Source: Flavobacterium sp. 123 (GTDB lineage: Bacteria > Bacteroidota > Bacteroidia > Flavobacteriales > Flavobacteriaceae). Taken from it: a stretch of DNA of 64,000 nucleotides. The translations under genes were made by a program, and so were the position numbers. Below, piece after piece: positions 53,968 to 62,663 of this stretch (the stretch's first letter is position 1; the number at the start of each line of letters is the position of its first letter). The stretch lies in the NCBI RefSeq assembly GCF_003634825.1, contig NZ_RBXD01000001.1, forward strand, positions 890,501 to 954,500, written 5' to 3'. Under the pieces are notes generated by a model. It made no database searches and was not told the DNA's origin. It saw only the letters and a list, made by a program, of their open reading frames with translations.

Positions 53968-56940
53968 TTAAAATGTTACGTTAAGACCAACAGATACACT
54001 TTTGTCTCTTGGATATGATAAGTACTCCATACCAGCTGAAGGCACTCCATTCAAAGATTTATCAGTATCAACCTCTGGATCTGAACCTGAATATTTCGTG
54101 ATTATAAATAAATTAGAAGCATTTACATATAATCTTGCTGAAGACATTTTAAATTTATCCAAAATAGAACCTTTAACTGTATATCCAAAAGTTAGGTTAC
54201 CCATTCTTAAGAAATCTCCTTTTTCTAAATATTTAGTAGAAGGTGAGTTAGGATCTCCTTGTGCTTGTGGAGAAGTTGCAGCTTCTTCAGTTACGTTTCT
54301 ACCACCTAAGAATGCTCCTTTAAAGAAATATGCATTCGTTGTGTTGTTGTAGATGTAATGACCGAAAGCACCATAGAATGAAGCTCCTAAGTCAAAGTTT
54401 TTGTATGTAAAGTTTGTATTGAAACCAACATTGATTTTTGGTAATGGTTGTTTATTCAATAATACTTTAGCAGCAGTACCTAAACCTGTATCGTTACCAG
54501 CAGCATCAGCATAAATAGAATTTCCATTAGCATCATATCCTCTCCACTCGTACATGTAGTAGGTGTAAAGTGGTTTGTTGTTAGTCAATACTTGAGCGTA
54601 AGCTCCTGATAAACCTTGACCGTTTATTCCACCTGTAGAAATAAATCCAGGGAAGTTTTCTAATTTGTTGCTTAAGAATGAAGCATTACCTGATACATCC
54701 CAAGTAAAATCTTCTTTATTGATTACTTTATAGCTCAAAGAAACCTCGATACCTTTAGTAATAATATTTCCTTTAAGGTTTGTATTACGTGGAGATGGAG
54801 GACCTGGTTGAGAAGACGCAGCAGGAACTGGAGAAATCAAATCTTTAGTATCTTTATGGAAATAATCCACAGATCCAGTTAATCTATTATTGATTAATTC
54901 AAAATCAGTACCTACACCATAAGATTTAGTAGTTTCCCATTTCAAGTTCTCGTTAGCATTATTATCTAATCCTAAAGTTCCGTTCAATCCGTAAGCACCT
55001 CTAGCAATAGCTGAGTTAGGAGCAAATTCTTGGTTACCAGTAATACCGTAGTTTCCTCTTAATTTTACACTGTTAACTAAACCTTCTTTATCCTCAACAA
55101 CTTTGTAAGCAATACCTACAGATGGGAAATAATCGTATTTATTATTTTTTCCTAGTTTAGTAGAACCATCAGAACGCATAGTTCCTGTAAGAATTAATTT
55201 TTTGTATAATGTTGCATTAATCCTTGCGAAATAAGACTGTAATTCAGTTCTGTTTCTGTAAGAGTAAACTCTGAATTCATTTTGAAGACCTCCCTCGATA
55301 TTGTCAATCAAGTTTGTTTGAGCCATATCATAACCTTTACCGATAGATGAATTACCATCAGCATTGTAGTCATAGTAAGAATAACCAACTAATGCATCTA
55401 AGTTAAAGTTATCACTAAAGTCATTATTATAATTTAATGTATGCTCGAAAGTTTTATTAAATTTATTTTGTGAATTTATTGAAGCTTGACCATGTTTTAC
55501 AGCTGAAGATCCAGGAACTGAAGCTTGCGCTACATTTTGAATGTCCATTGTTGGTAACAATTGGCTTTTTCTGCTTGAGTTAGAACTTTCAATACCAAAT
55601 AAGAATTGATATTTCAAGTGGCTATTAATTTTCCAAGTAGTATTGATACTTCCTAAAAATTTATTTGTGTTTGTAAAATCTTTGTAAGAATTCAATAATT
55701 GTACTGGATTCAAGTAAGTATTACTTACAACGTGGTATGAACCATCTGTGTTATAAATTGGCAAAGTTGGATTCCAATACAAAGCAGTACCGATAATGTT
55801 TCCAATGTAACCAGCATCATTAGACAAGATAGTAGTTTCATCTTTCAATGAAGCATACATAATTCTTTCTTCTACTTTCAAAGCTCCTCCGAAGAAGTCA
55901 TTTGAATTATAAACTGTAGCAGAATATTTATCTAAACCTGTATTTTTAACAATACCATTAGTATTACTAGCTCCTAAAGAGATTCTTGTATTAGAGTTCT
56001 CTGTAGATTTAGTAAAAGATAAATCATGATTAGTAGCAAAACCGTTACGCAAAACTGCATCTTTCCAGTTGTAGCTTCTTGATCCTTTATCATCACCACC
56101 TGCAGCAACGAATTGATCTGGAGTCATTACATTGAAATCTCCAGCCATTTTACTGAACTGTACAGAAGTGTTGTAAGACAATTGTGGTTCTTTAGATTTT
56201 CCTTTTTTAGTAGTAATAACGATTACACCATTAGCTCCACGAGAACCGTAGATAGCTGTAGAAGATGCATCTTTCAAAACACTGATACTTTCTATGTCAT
56301 TTTGGTTAACAAAGTTCAATGGGTTTCTTGCAGAAGACGCTCCTAACAAGTTATCTCCACCTGCAGCTACGTTACCACCGTCCAAAGGCACACCATCAAT
56401 TACGATAAGTGGTCCGTTACCTGAACGAATAGATGTATTACCACGTACTCTAATAGCAACTCCACCACCTGGCTCACCGCTTGACTGAGTAACTTGTACA
56501 CCTGCAACTTTTCCTCTTAATAATTGAGCAGGAGAAGGTGAAGCTACATTGTCAAAACTTTTTGATCCAATTTGATCAACTGCACCAGTTGCATCTTTTT
56601 TCTTAACAGAACCGTAACCGATAACGACTACTTCTTTTAATTCTTTTGAATCTTCTTTTAAAGTAACACTAACGTTACTTCTTCCTGCTACATTTACTTC
56701 TTGACTTTTAAGACCAATGTAACTAAAAACTAAAACTGCGTTTGAGCCAACATTTTTGATAGTAAATTTTCCATCAAGATCAGTTTGCGCTCCGTTAGTT
56801 GTTCCTTTTACCAATATAGAAGCCCCTGGAAGTGGACCACTAGAATCTGACACCGTACCTGACACATCTTGCGAATAGGTCAAACTAGTACATAGCATGG
56901 TTAGAAACACCATCAAGCCTTTAAGTAGACTATTTTTCAT
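53968..56940 (-). CDS. SusC/RagA-family TonB-dependent transporter
   Basis: The 990-residue protein has a signal peptide (cleavage near TYSQ), a carboxypeptidase-regulatory-like domain (~25-100), a TonB-box-like and plug region (ELKEVVVIGYGSVKKKDA, IVIDGVPLDGGN, SVLKDASSTAIYGSRGANG) and a 22-strand-type barrel ending VSVGLNVTF. It imports oligosaccharides across the outer membrane with SusD. It is the first gene of a two-gene operon, with a -7 element at 56999-57006 and a LacI-type operator pair 102-135 bp upstream. No HTCS, SusR or sigma/anti-sigma genes are adjacent. Confidence 0.94.
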   Translation of the reverse strand: MKNSLLKGLMVFLTMLCTSLTYSQDVSGTVSDSSGPLPGASILVKGTTNGAQTDLDGKFTIKNVGSNAVLVFSYIGLKSQEVNVAGRSNVSVTLKEDSKELKEVVVIGYGSVKKKDATGAVDQIGSKSFDNVASPSPAQLLRGKVAGVQVTQSSGEPGGGVAIRVRGNTSIRSGNGPLIVIDGVPLDGGNVAAGGDNLLGASSARNPLNFVNQNDIESISVLKDASSTAIYGSRGANGVIVITTKKGKSKEPQLSYNTSVQFSKMAGDFNVMTPDQFVAAGGDDKGSRSYNWKDAVLRNGFATNHDLSFTKSTENSNTRISLGASNTNGIVKNTGLDKYSATVYNSNDFFGGALKVEERIMYASLKDETTILSNDAGYIGNIIGTALYWNPTLPIYNTDGSYHVVSNTYLNPVQLLNSYKDFTNTNKFLGSINTTWKINSHLKYQFLFGIESSNSSRKSQLLPTMDIQNVAQASVPGSSAVKHGQASINSQNKFNKTFEHTLNYNNDFSDNFNLDALVGYSYYDYNADGNSSIGKGYDMAQTNLIDNIEGGLQNEFRVYSYRNRTELQSYFARINATLYKKLILTGTMRSDGSTKLGKNNKYDYFPSVGIAYKVVEDKEGLVNSVKLRGNYGITGNQEFAPNSAIARGAYGLNGTLGLDNNANENLKWETTKSYGVGTDFELINNRLTGSVDYFHKDTKDLISPVPAASSQPGPPSPRNTNLKGNIITKGIEVSLSYKVINKEDFTWDVSGNASFLSNKLENFPGFISTGGINGQGLSGAYAQVLTNNKPLYTYYMYEWRGYDANGNSIYADAAGNDTGLGTAAKVLLNKQPLPKINVGFNTNFTYKNFDLGASFYGAFGHYIYNNTTNAYFFKGAFLGGRNVTEEAATSPQAQGDPNSPSTKYLEKGDFLRMGNLTFGYTVKGSILDKFKMSSARLYVNASNLFIITKYSGSDPEVDTDKSLNGVPSAGMEYLSYPRDKSVSVGLNVTF

Positions 56941-56998
56941 ACGTAATAAATAAGTTGGTTAATAATTTGTTTAAATGGTTTGTTTTAAATATTAATGC

Positions 56999-57006
56999 CA
57001 AACATA
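56999..57006 (-). promoter_or_regulatory. -7 promoter element of susCD
   Basis: Minus-strand TATGTTTG matches TAnnTTTG, 58 bp before the susC start. The operator pair begins 36 bp upstream of it. No TTG is found at the usual distance, so the promoter may be weak without an activator. Confidence 0.4.
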
Positions 57007-57041
57007 ATATTAATTTTATGATAAATTTAAGAATTAACAAA

Positions 57042-57075
57042 CTATATCGTTTTCGATAGCCCGAAAACGTTTTCG
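57042..57075. promoter_or_regulatory. Tandem LacI-type operator pair upstream of susC
   Basis: The right site (57062-57075) is the perfect palindrome CGAAAACGTTTTCG, identical to the site at 43236-43249. The left site (57042-57055) keeps only CGTTTTCG. Centres are 20 bp apart. Confidence 0.78.
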
Positions 57076-57404
57076 ATTTAAAAATTAATACCTTAAAAAA
57101 TTAATACTAAAATTATATTAAACATAAAAAAAGCAACTTAAAAAAACACATTATGTATATATTATGGTTTTTTGATTCATAATAGTTTGAATTTTTACCA
57201 AAATAACCCTCATTTGTAAAAAAATATTACGAATCCTTCATCGATATTATTCTTTCAGTATTAAATCAACATTTTGAGCATATTTAATCTCAGCTTTTTA
57301 ATACACTCGATGGTGAAAGTGTTGAAAAAAAACATTTTTGATAAAAAAAATCAAAAACTCTTATTTGAAAAAATTATTTTTCTTTCCTAATAAAAACAAA
57401 AAAA
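57076..57404. other. AT-rich intergenic stretch with no recognised feature
   Basis: Between the susC operator pair and the long hairpin behind GH65 lie about 330 bp of very AT-rich sequence. No open frame, tRNA, repeat or promoter match worth reporting was seen on either strand. Confidence 0.5.
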
Positions 57405-57468
57405 CCATGAATAATTTAGATTGTAATTCTGATTTATTTAACAGAATTACAATCTAAATTATTCATGG
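57405..57468 (-). terminator. Very long perfect hairpin downstream of the GH65 gene
   Basis: Bases 57405-57431 are the exact reverse complement of 57442-57468, a 27-bp stem without mismatch and with a 10-base loop. Read on the minus strand it starts 24 bp after the GH65 stop and is followed by a run of seven T. It can act as a terminator, but the stem is two to three times longer than the other terminators here. Confidence 0.7.
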
Positions 57469-57492
57469 CAAAAAAAAGCCTTATTTCAATTC

Positions 57493-59499
57493 TTATTCTA
57501 TTGTAATTGTTTTATTATCAACTCCAATTCCAATTATTTTTAAAGATTTCCACTTTTTAGGCAACAAACCTTTATTGTATTTCAATCCTGAATCTGTTTG
57601 TTCAACTCCTCCAAAACCGTAAATAACAGCTTGAAGCATTGCACCTGCACCAGTAGCAAAATAAGGATTACTACTATTTGCTGATTCTGAAAACACCCCA
57701 AAAGGAGGACGACTATTTGGTAAATAAGATTTTACAAAATAATTATACGCCTTCTCTTTGTCTCCCAGCCTAGCATATAAAACAGATAAAACTCCCGAAG
57801 CCATAGCTGGTCCATCTTTTTTATCAATTTTTTCAGTGTAATATTCTAAATCTTTTTCTATTTGAGCTCTTTCGGTAATTATGTGTAAAGGATAAGCTAA
57901 TAAATTAACATCAGCTTGTTTAATCATTTGTCCCTGGTATCCTCTATAGTTTTGAGTAATTCCATTTTCAGTATGAATAATTAATTTATTAGAGACTTCA
58001 ACCCATTTTGAATTAATCGGCTCATTCAAAATTGTTGCTGCCTTGATAGTATTTTTCAAAGCTTCAATAGCAGATGCATTTGTAAAAGCATTATCATCAA
58101 CATGCTGTGCATATTCATCTGCACCTACAACATTCAGAATAGAAAAAGTTCCATCTTGATTCTTAACAACACGACTTACCCAGAAATCAGCTGTTTCTTT
58201 TAATACATTCCATTCTTTTTTCAACCAAGACTTATCTTGTGTATAGGTATAGTAGTTCCAAAATGCAATTGACACATCTGCCGTAATATGTTGTTCAAAA
58301 ATTCCTGTCAAAGCCCATGTTGGCGTTGCCTCTTCTCCAGTATCATCTGATTCCCATGGATACATAGCTCCTTTATAGCCATAAATAGTTGCTTTTTGTT
58401 TGGCTTTTTCCAAACGGTCTGAACGGTAATCTAAACAAGATTTAGCCATATCGGGTTGTAAAGCCAAAAGTGTTGGATACATCCAAAGTTCACTATCCCA
58501 AAAAATATGTCCATTATATCCCTGAGAGGACAATCCCATAGGAGCAACACTCTGTCTAGTTTCAGGTCGTATATAGGAATATAAATTATACAAAGCAAAA
58601 CGAACGCGTTGTTGTGCATCAAGATCACCTTCAATCTGAATATCTCCAGTATTCCATAATTCAGCCCAAGCTTGTTTGTGGCGATTCAACAATTTATCTA
58701 TTCCTTCTTGCAAAGCATAGATTGGTTGTCTTTCTGATTCGTTCAATGGATCCGTAACATCTTTTGAAGTACAAATCCCTCCCGCAACTGCAAAACGATA
58801 TTTTTTGCCTTTTAATAATTTTTTAGAAAAACCAACCTCACCACCTGTTTGTTTCAAAGTTTCATTTTGTCCATCAAAAAGAAATGTTGTAGATGCAGCA
58901 ATTGTATATTTCCCATTCAGAGTTTTAGCAGTTGTACCAAAAACCGGCATCATATATTGATTGTCCTTCAAAACGCGATATTGGCTTTTTGCGTTTTTTA
59001 ATTCATCAGGAACTACCATATAATTATTAGCTGTTATTTCGATGTCTTTTTTAGGAGTGATTTCTACAATTGCCATAGCTGAAAACGGAATCGCTCTATT
59101 GGCTAAAATTGTGTAATTAATACTTGCATAATCTTTGAATGAAAATGAAGTTGTACTTAATCCCTCTTTCATCGAAATAACTTGACTCCAATTGTCAATA
59201 TTGTTTGATTTTATTTCTTCATTATTAATACTCAAATGAAGATTCAAAAATTCTATCCCTCGAACAATTCTACTAATACCATTTTCAGGACTACCGTCAT
59301 AAACACCATTTAAAATAATTTCTTTTGTTTTCAGTGGTGTGTCATCAGTAACAATTCCTATTTGTCCATTAGCCATTGCAACACCAAAATAATTTTCTCT
59401 AGAGTTTGCAAACAAATGCCATTCATCTGATTTAGTTTGACCGAAAGCAGCTGGGCATACTGCTAACATAAATACTAATTTTTTTAAATTTGAGATCAT
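57493..59499 (-). CDS. Secreted GH65 glycoside hydrolase (kojibiose/alpha-glucoside hydrolase type)
   Basis: The 668-residue protein has a signal peptide (cleavage near AFGQ) and the GH65 (alpha/alpha)6 barrel: GYNGHIFWDSELWMYP (~328-342), VVGADEYAQHVDDNAFTN with general acid Glu462, and MIKQADVNLLAYP (~525). Glu605 in FSESANSSN stands where hydrolytic GH65 enzymes have their base; phosphorylases have a phosphate-binding loop there. So this is a hydrolase of alpha-glucosides in the periplasm or outside. As I recall, a Flavobacterium johnsoniae GH65 of this type is a kojibiose hydrolase; acid-trehalase-like activity is the main alternative. It is divergent from GH32 across a shared operator pair. 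Confidence 0.85.
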   Translation of the reverse strand: MISNLKKLVFMLAVCPAAFGQTKSDEWHLFANSRENYFGVAMANGQIGIVTDDTPLKTKEIILNGVYDGSPENGISRIVRGIEFLNLHLSINNEEIKSNNIDNWSQVISMKEGLSTTSFSFKDYASINYTILANRAIPFSAMAIVEITPKKDIEITANNYMVVPDELKNAKSQYRVLKDNQYMMPVFGTTAKTLNGKYTIAASTTFLFDGQNETLKQTGGEVGFSKKLLKGKKYRFAVAGGICTSKDVTDPLNESERQPIYALQEGIDKLLNRHKQAWAELWNTGDIQIEGDLDAQQRVRFALYNLYSYIRPETRQSVAPMGLSSQGYNGHIFWDSELWMYPTLLALQPDMAKSCLDYRSDRLEKAKQKATIYGYKGAMYPWESDDTGEEATPTWALTGIFEQHITADVSIAFWNYYTYTQDKSWLKKEWNVLKETADFWVSRVVKNQDGTFSILNVVGADEYAQHVDDNAFTNASAIEALKNTIKAATILNEPINSKWVEVSNKLIIHTENGITQNYRGYQGQMIKQADVNLLAYPLHIITERAQIEKDLEYYTEKIDKKDGPAMASGVLSVLYARLGDKEKAYNYFVKSYLPNSRPPFGVFSESANSSNPYFATGAGAMLQAVIYGFGGVEQTDSGLKYNKGLLPKKWKSLKIIGIGVDNKTITIE

Positions 59500-59523
59500 A
59501 ATTTTATAAATTTATAAAGTTTC

Positions 59524-59548
59524 CAAACTTATGTTAATTATTTTTCAA
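59524..59548 (-). promoter_or_regulatory. Promoter of the GH65 gene
   Basis: Minus-strand TAAGTTTG (59524-59531) matches TAnnTTTG, with TTG at 59546-59548, 14 bp upstream (slightly short). Confidence 0.45.
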
Positions 59549-59560
59549 AAAGTAATTTAT

Positions 59561-59576
59561 TCGTCTAACTAGACGA
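59561..59576. promoter_or_regulatory. 16-bp palindrome of unknown function in the GH65-GH32 intergenic region
   Basis: TCGTCTA-AC-TAGACGA is a perfect inverted repeat between the GH65 -33 box and the LacI-type operator pair. It is unlike the LacI-type motif and could bind a second regulator. Confidence 0.4.
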
Positions 59577-59586
59577 AAATCATTAT

Positions 59587-59620
59587 CGACAACGTTTTCG
59601 TAATTTCGAAAACGTTATCG
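59587..59620. promoter_or_regulatory. Tandem LacI-type operator pair between divergent GH65 and GH32 genes
   Basis: CGACAACGTTTTCG (59587-59600) and CGAAAACGTTATCG (59607-59620) each match the consensus palindrome at 13 of 14 positions, with centres 20 bp apart. The pair can serve both divergent genes. Confidence 0.78.
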
Positions 59621-59694
59621 ATTTAGGTATGAAAATTTATTAAAAAAAATATTCTATTTTTAGAGGCTGAAATTTAATTAATCAATTAAGCATT

Positions 59695-61287
59695 ATGACT
59701 TATAAATGGAATAAAATAGTAAAAGTAAGTGCTTTACAACTTATATTGTTGTTGTTTTCATGTAAAAAAGAAAGTGAAACAGCTATTACAATTCCAACTT
59801 CTGAAAAAATTTCAGTTGATTCGACAGTTTATTACAAAGAACCATTTCGCCCACAATTTCACTTTTCTCCAGAAAAACATTGGATGAATGACCCTAACGG
59901 TATGGTTTATTATAAAGGAATTTATCATTTATTTTATCAATATTATCCTAACGATATAGTATGGGGACCAATGCATTGGGGACATGCTACAAGTACCGAC
60001 TTAATCCACTGGAAACATAAAAAAATTGCATTATTCCCAGACAAATTAGGTCTCATTTTTTCAGGAAGTGCTGTTATAGATATCAATAACACTTCTGGAT
60101 TAGGTACAAAAGAAAATCCACCAATGGTTGCTATTTTTACCTACCATAATATGGATATTGAAAAAGCAGGAAAAATCAATACCCAATCTCAAGGACTGGC
60201 CTACAGTTTAGACGAGGGTGAAACTTGGAAAAAATACGATGGAAATCCAATTATAAAAAATCCAGAACTAAAAGATTTTAGGGACCCAAAAGTGTTTTGG
60301 AATGAAACAACTAAAGAGTGGGACTTAGTCTTAGTAGCTGGAGATCGAGCACAGTTTTATACTTCCAAAAATCTAACGGATTGGAAATTACAAAGTGAGT
60401 TCGGAAAAAATACTGGGGCTCATGGTGGTGTTTGGGAATGTCCTGATATATTCAAATTAAAAGTAGAAGGTTCTAAAGAAGAAAAATGGGTTTTGTTAAT
60501 CAGCATCAACCCAGGAGCCCCGAATGGAGGATCTGGAACCCAATACTTTATTGGAGATTATGATGGGAAAACATTCAAAACCAATCAAAAAGACATCAAG
60601 TGGATTGATTACGGTACAGATAATTATGCTGGTGTAACTTATAACAATACTCCTGATAGTAAACGAATTTTTATAGGCTGGATGAGCAATTGGTTATATG
60701 CGCGAAACACGCCAACCAAAAATTGGAGAAGCGCTATGACTTTACCAAGAGAAATTTCGTTATCTAAAATAAACGGAGATTACACCTTAAAAAGCACCCC
60801 TATTGAACAATTCAAACAACAATTAGTTACTGAATATTCAAAAGATTTGATTTCTATAAAAAAAGGAACTAAAATAGATTTCACCTACGATTATTTAAAC
60901 CAATCATCTATACGATTTAATAGCAAAAATCAGAATTTAAAACTAGTTTTTTCTAATGATTTAAACGATAGTCTTGTAATTGATTATTACTCTAAACAAA
61001 AAATATTTTCTATTGACAGAAAGCATTCTGGCTTTGTTGATTTTGAAAAAACGTTTGCAAAAGACATTCACAAAACAAGCGTATCGAATTTAGTTTCAGT
61101 CGCTATCGATTATCAGATTATTTTAGATTGGTCGTCCATCGAAATTTTTATAAATGGAGGTGTATATAGTTTTACAGAACAACTATTTCCTAAAAAACCA
61201 TATACTAAATTAAGCATACAATCTGATGAAAATCAAGAGATAACAAACTTAACAATAAATAAAATAAAAGGAATTTGGCAAAAATAA
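59695..61287 (+). CDS. GH32 fructosidase lipoprotein (levanase/inulinase/invertase type)
   Basis: The 530-residue protein has a lipoprotein signal (Cys23 in LLLFSC) and the three GH32 catalytic motifs: WMNDPNG with nucleophile Asp66, DFRDPKVFW with transition-state Asp197, and WECPDIF with acid/base Glu248. A C-terminal beta-sandwich (~390-530) follows the five-blade propeller. It releases fructose from sucrose or fructans at the cell surface. It heads a plus-strand operon with a sugar porter and a fructokinase, which would take up and phosphorylate that fructose. Exo- versus endo-action cannot be read from the sequence. Confidence 0.93.
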   Translation: MTYKWNKIVKVSALQLILLLFSCKKESETAITIPTSEKISVDSTVYYKEPFRPQFHFSPEKHWMNDPNGMVYYKGIYHLFYQYYPNDIVWGPMHWGHATSTDLIHWKHKKIALFPDKLGLIFSGSAVIDINNTSGLGTKENPPMVAIFTYHNMDIEKAGKINTQSQGLAYSLDEGETWKKYDGNPIIKNPELKDFRDPKVFWNETTKEWDLVLVAGDRAQFYTSKNLTDWKLQSEFGKNTGAHGGVWECPDIFKLKVEGSKEEKWVLLISINPGAPNGGSGTQYFIGDYDGKTFKTNQKDIKWIDYGTDNYAGVTYNNTPDSKRIFIGWMSNWLYARNTPTKNWRSAMTLPREISLSKINGDYTLKSTPIEQFKQQLVTEYSKDLISIKKGTKIDFTYDYLNQSSIRFNSKNQNLKLVFSNDLNDSLVIDYYSKQKIFSIDRKHSGFVDFEKTFAKDIHKTSVSNLVSVAIDYQIILDWSSIEIFINGGVYSFTEQLFPKKPYTKLSIQSDENQEITNLTINKIKGIWQK

Positions 61288-61332
61288 TATTTTGCAAAAT
61301 TGATTAACTAAAAACCACAAAAAACTAAAAAA

Positions 61333-62661
61333 ATGAACAACAGAAAAATACTTTATTGGTCAATTATTGTCGCATTGGCAGGCTTTTTATTTGGATTTGA
61401 CACCGTAGTTATTTCAGGTGCAGATAAACAACTACAACAATTATGGGGTTCTTCTGATTTGTTTCACGGATTAGTGGTTATGTCATCGGCTTTGTGGGGT
61501 ACTGTTATTGGAGCTATTTTTGGTGCTTATCCAACCAATATTCTAGGAAGAAAAAAGACATTGATAATTATTGGTATATTATTTTTCATATCCTCAGTAG
61601 GAACTGCAATGGCAAACGATCCTATTTTCTTTTCTATTTTTAGATTTATTGGAGGAATTGGAATCGGAGCCTCAACTATTGCAGCTCCAACCTATGTTTC
61701 TGAGATTGCGCCAGCTAAAGACAGAGGAAAACTAGTTGCTTTATATCAATTCAACATTGTTTTTGGTATTCTTATGGCCTTTACATCTAACTACTATTTA
61801 CAAGATATTGGAGAAAATTCTTGGAGATGGATGTTAGGAATTCAAGCCTTCCCTTCTTTCATTTACACACTTTTAGTATTTGGAATTCCAGAAAGTCCAC
61901 GTTGGATTTTAGAGTATAAAAAAGACCGTGAAAAAGCTATTTCTATATTGAAACAAATCAATAGTGATACTCAAGTTGAGCAAGAAATGAAGGCAATTGA
62001 AAGCGAAATGGCTCACGAAGGACAAGATGAATCAATTTTTAAGAAAAAATATAGAAAACCATTGTTATTAGCTTTTTTCATTGCGTTTTTTAATCAACTT
62101 TCAGGAATTAATGCATTTTTATATTATGCTCCACGTATTTTTGAATTAGCAGGTTTAGAAAAATCAGCTTCTTTTTTGAGCAGTATTGGAATTGGAGTAA
62201 TCAATTTAATATTTACCATGATTGGTATTTCTTTAATTGATAAATACGGAAGAAAAACCCTTATGTATATTGGTTCAGTTGGATATATTATTTCTCTAGG
62301 ATTAGTAACTACTGCATTTTATTACGAATGGAAAGGAATGGCAGTTCCTTTATTTTTCTTCTTGTTTATTGCTTCACACGCAATAGGACAAGGTGCTGTA
62401 ATCTGGGTATTTATCTCTGAATTATTTCCTAATAAACTAAGAGCAGCCGGAACCTCTTTTGGAACATCTGTACATTGGGTATTAGCGGCTTTAATTCCTT
62501 CTTTTATTCCATTTTTATTTAAACAAATTGGAACAACAACAGTGTTTAGTATTTTCTGTATTATGATGGTTTTCCAATTGCTTTGGGTATTCTTCAAAAT
62601 GCCAGAAACCAAAGGAAGAACATTAGAAGAACTATCTGGAAGTCTATCAAATAACGAATAA
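61333..62661 (+). CDS. Sugar porter family MFS transporter
   Basis: The 442-residue protein has twelve predicted membrane helices and the sugar-porter signatures: FGFDTVVISGA in helix one, LGRKKTL after helix two, PESPRWILEYKK after helix six, NQLSGINAFLYYAP in helix seven, DKYGRKTL, and PETKGRTLEEL at the C-terminus. It probably brings in fructose or glucose by proton symport. It lies 45 bp after GH32 and 2 bp before a fructokinase gene, so fructose is the best candidate. Confidence 0.92.
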   Translation: MNNRKILYWSIIVALAGFLFGFDTVVISGADKQLQQLWGSSDLFHGLVVMSSALWGTVIGAIFGAYPTNILGRKKTLIIIGILFFISSVGTAMANDPIFFSIFRFIGGIGIGASTIAAPTYVSEIAPAKDRGKLVALYQFNIVFGILMAFTSNYYLQDIGENSWRWMLGIQAFPSFIYTLLVFGIPESPRWILEYKKDREKAISILKQINSDTQVEQEMKAIESEMAHEGQDESIFKKKYRKPLLLAFFIAFFNQLSGINAFLYYAPRIFELAGLEKSASFLSSIGIGVINLIFTMIGISLIDKYGRKTLMYIGSVGYIISLGLVTTAFYYEWKGMAVPLFFFLFIASHAIGQGAVIWVFISELFPNKLRAAGTSFGTSVHWVLAALIPSFIPFLFKQIGTTTVFSIFCIMMVFQLLWVFFKMPETKGRTLEELSGSLSNNE

Positions 62662-62663
62662 TT

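Noticed and set aside
59574..59588. A third operator-like sequence CGAAAATCATTATCG beside the GH65-GH32 operator pair
   Set aside because: It is one base too long in the middle, overlaps the first true site by two bases and breaks the 20-bp spacing.
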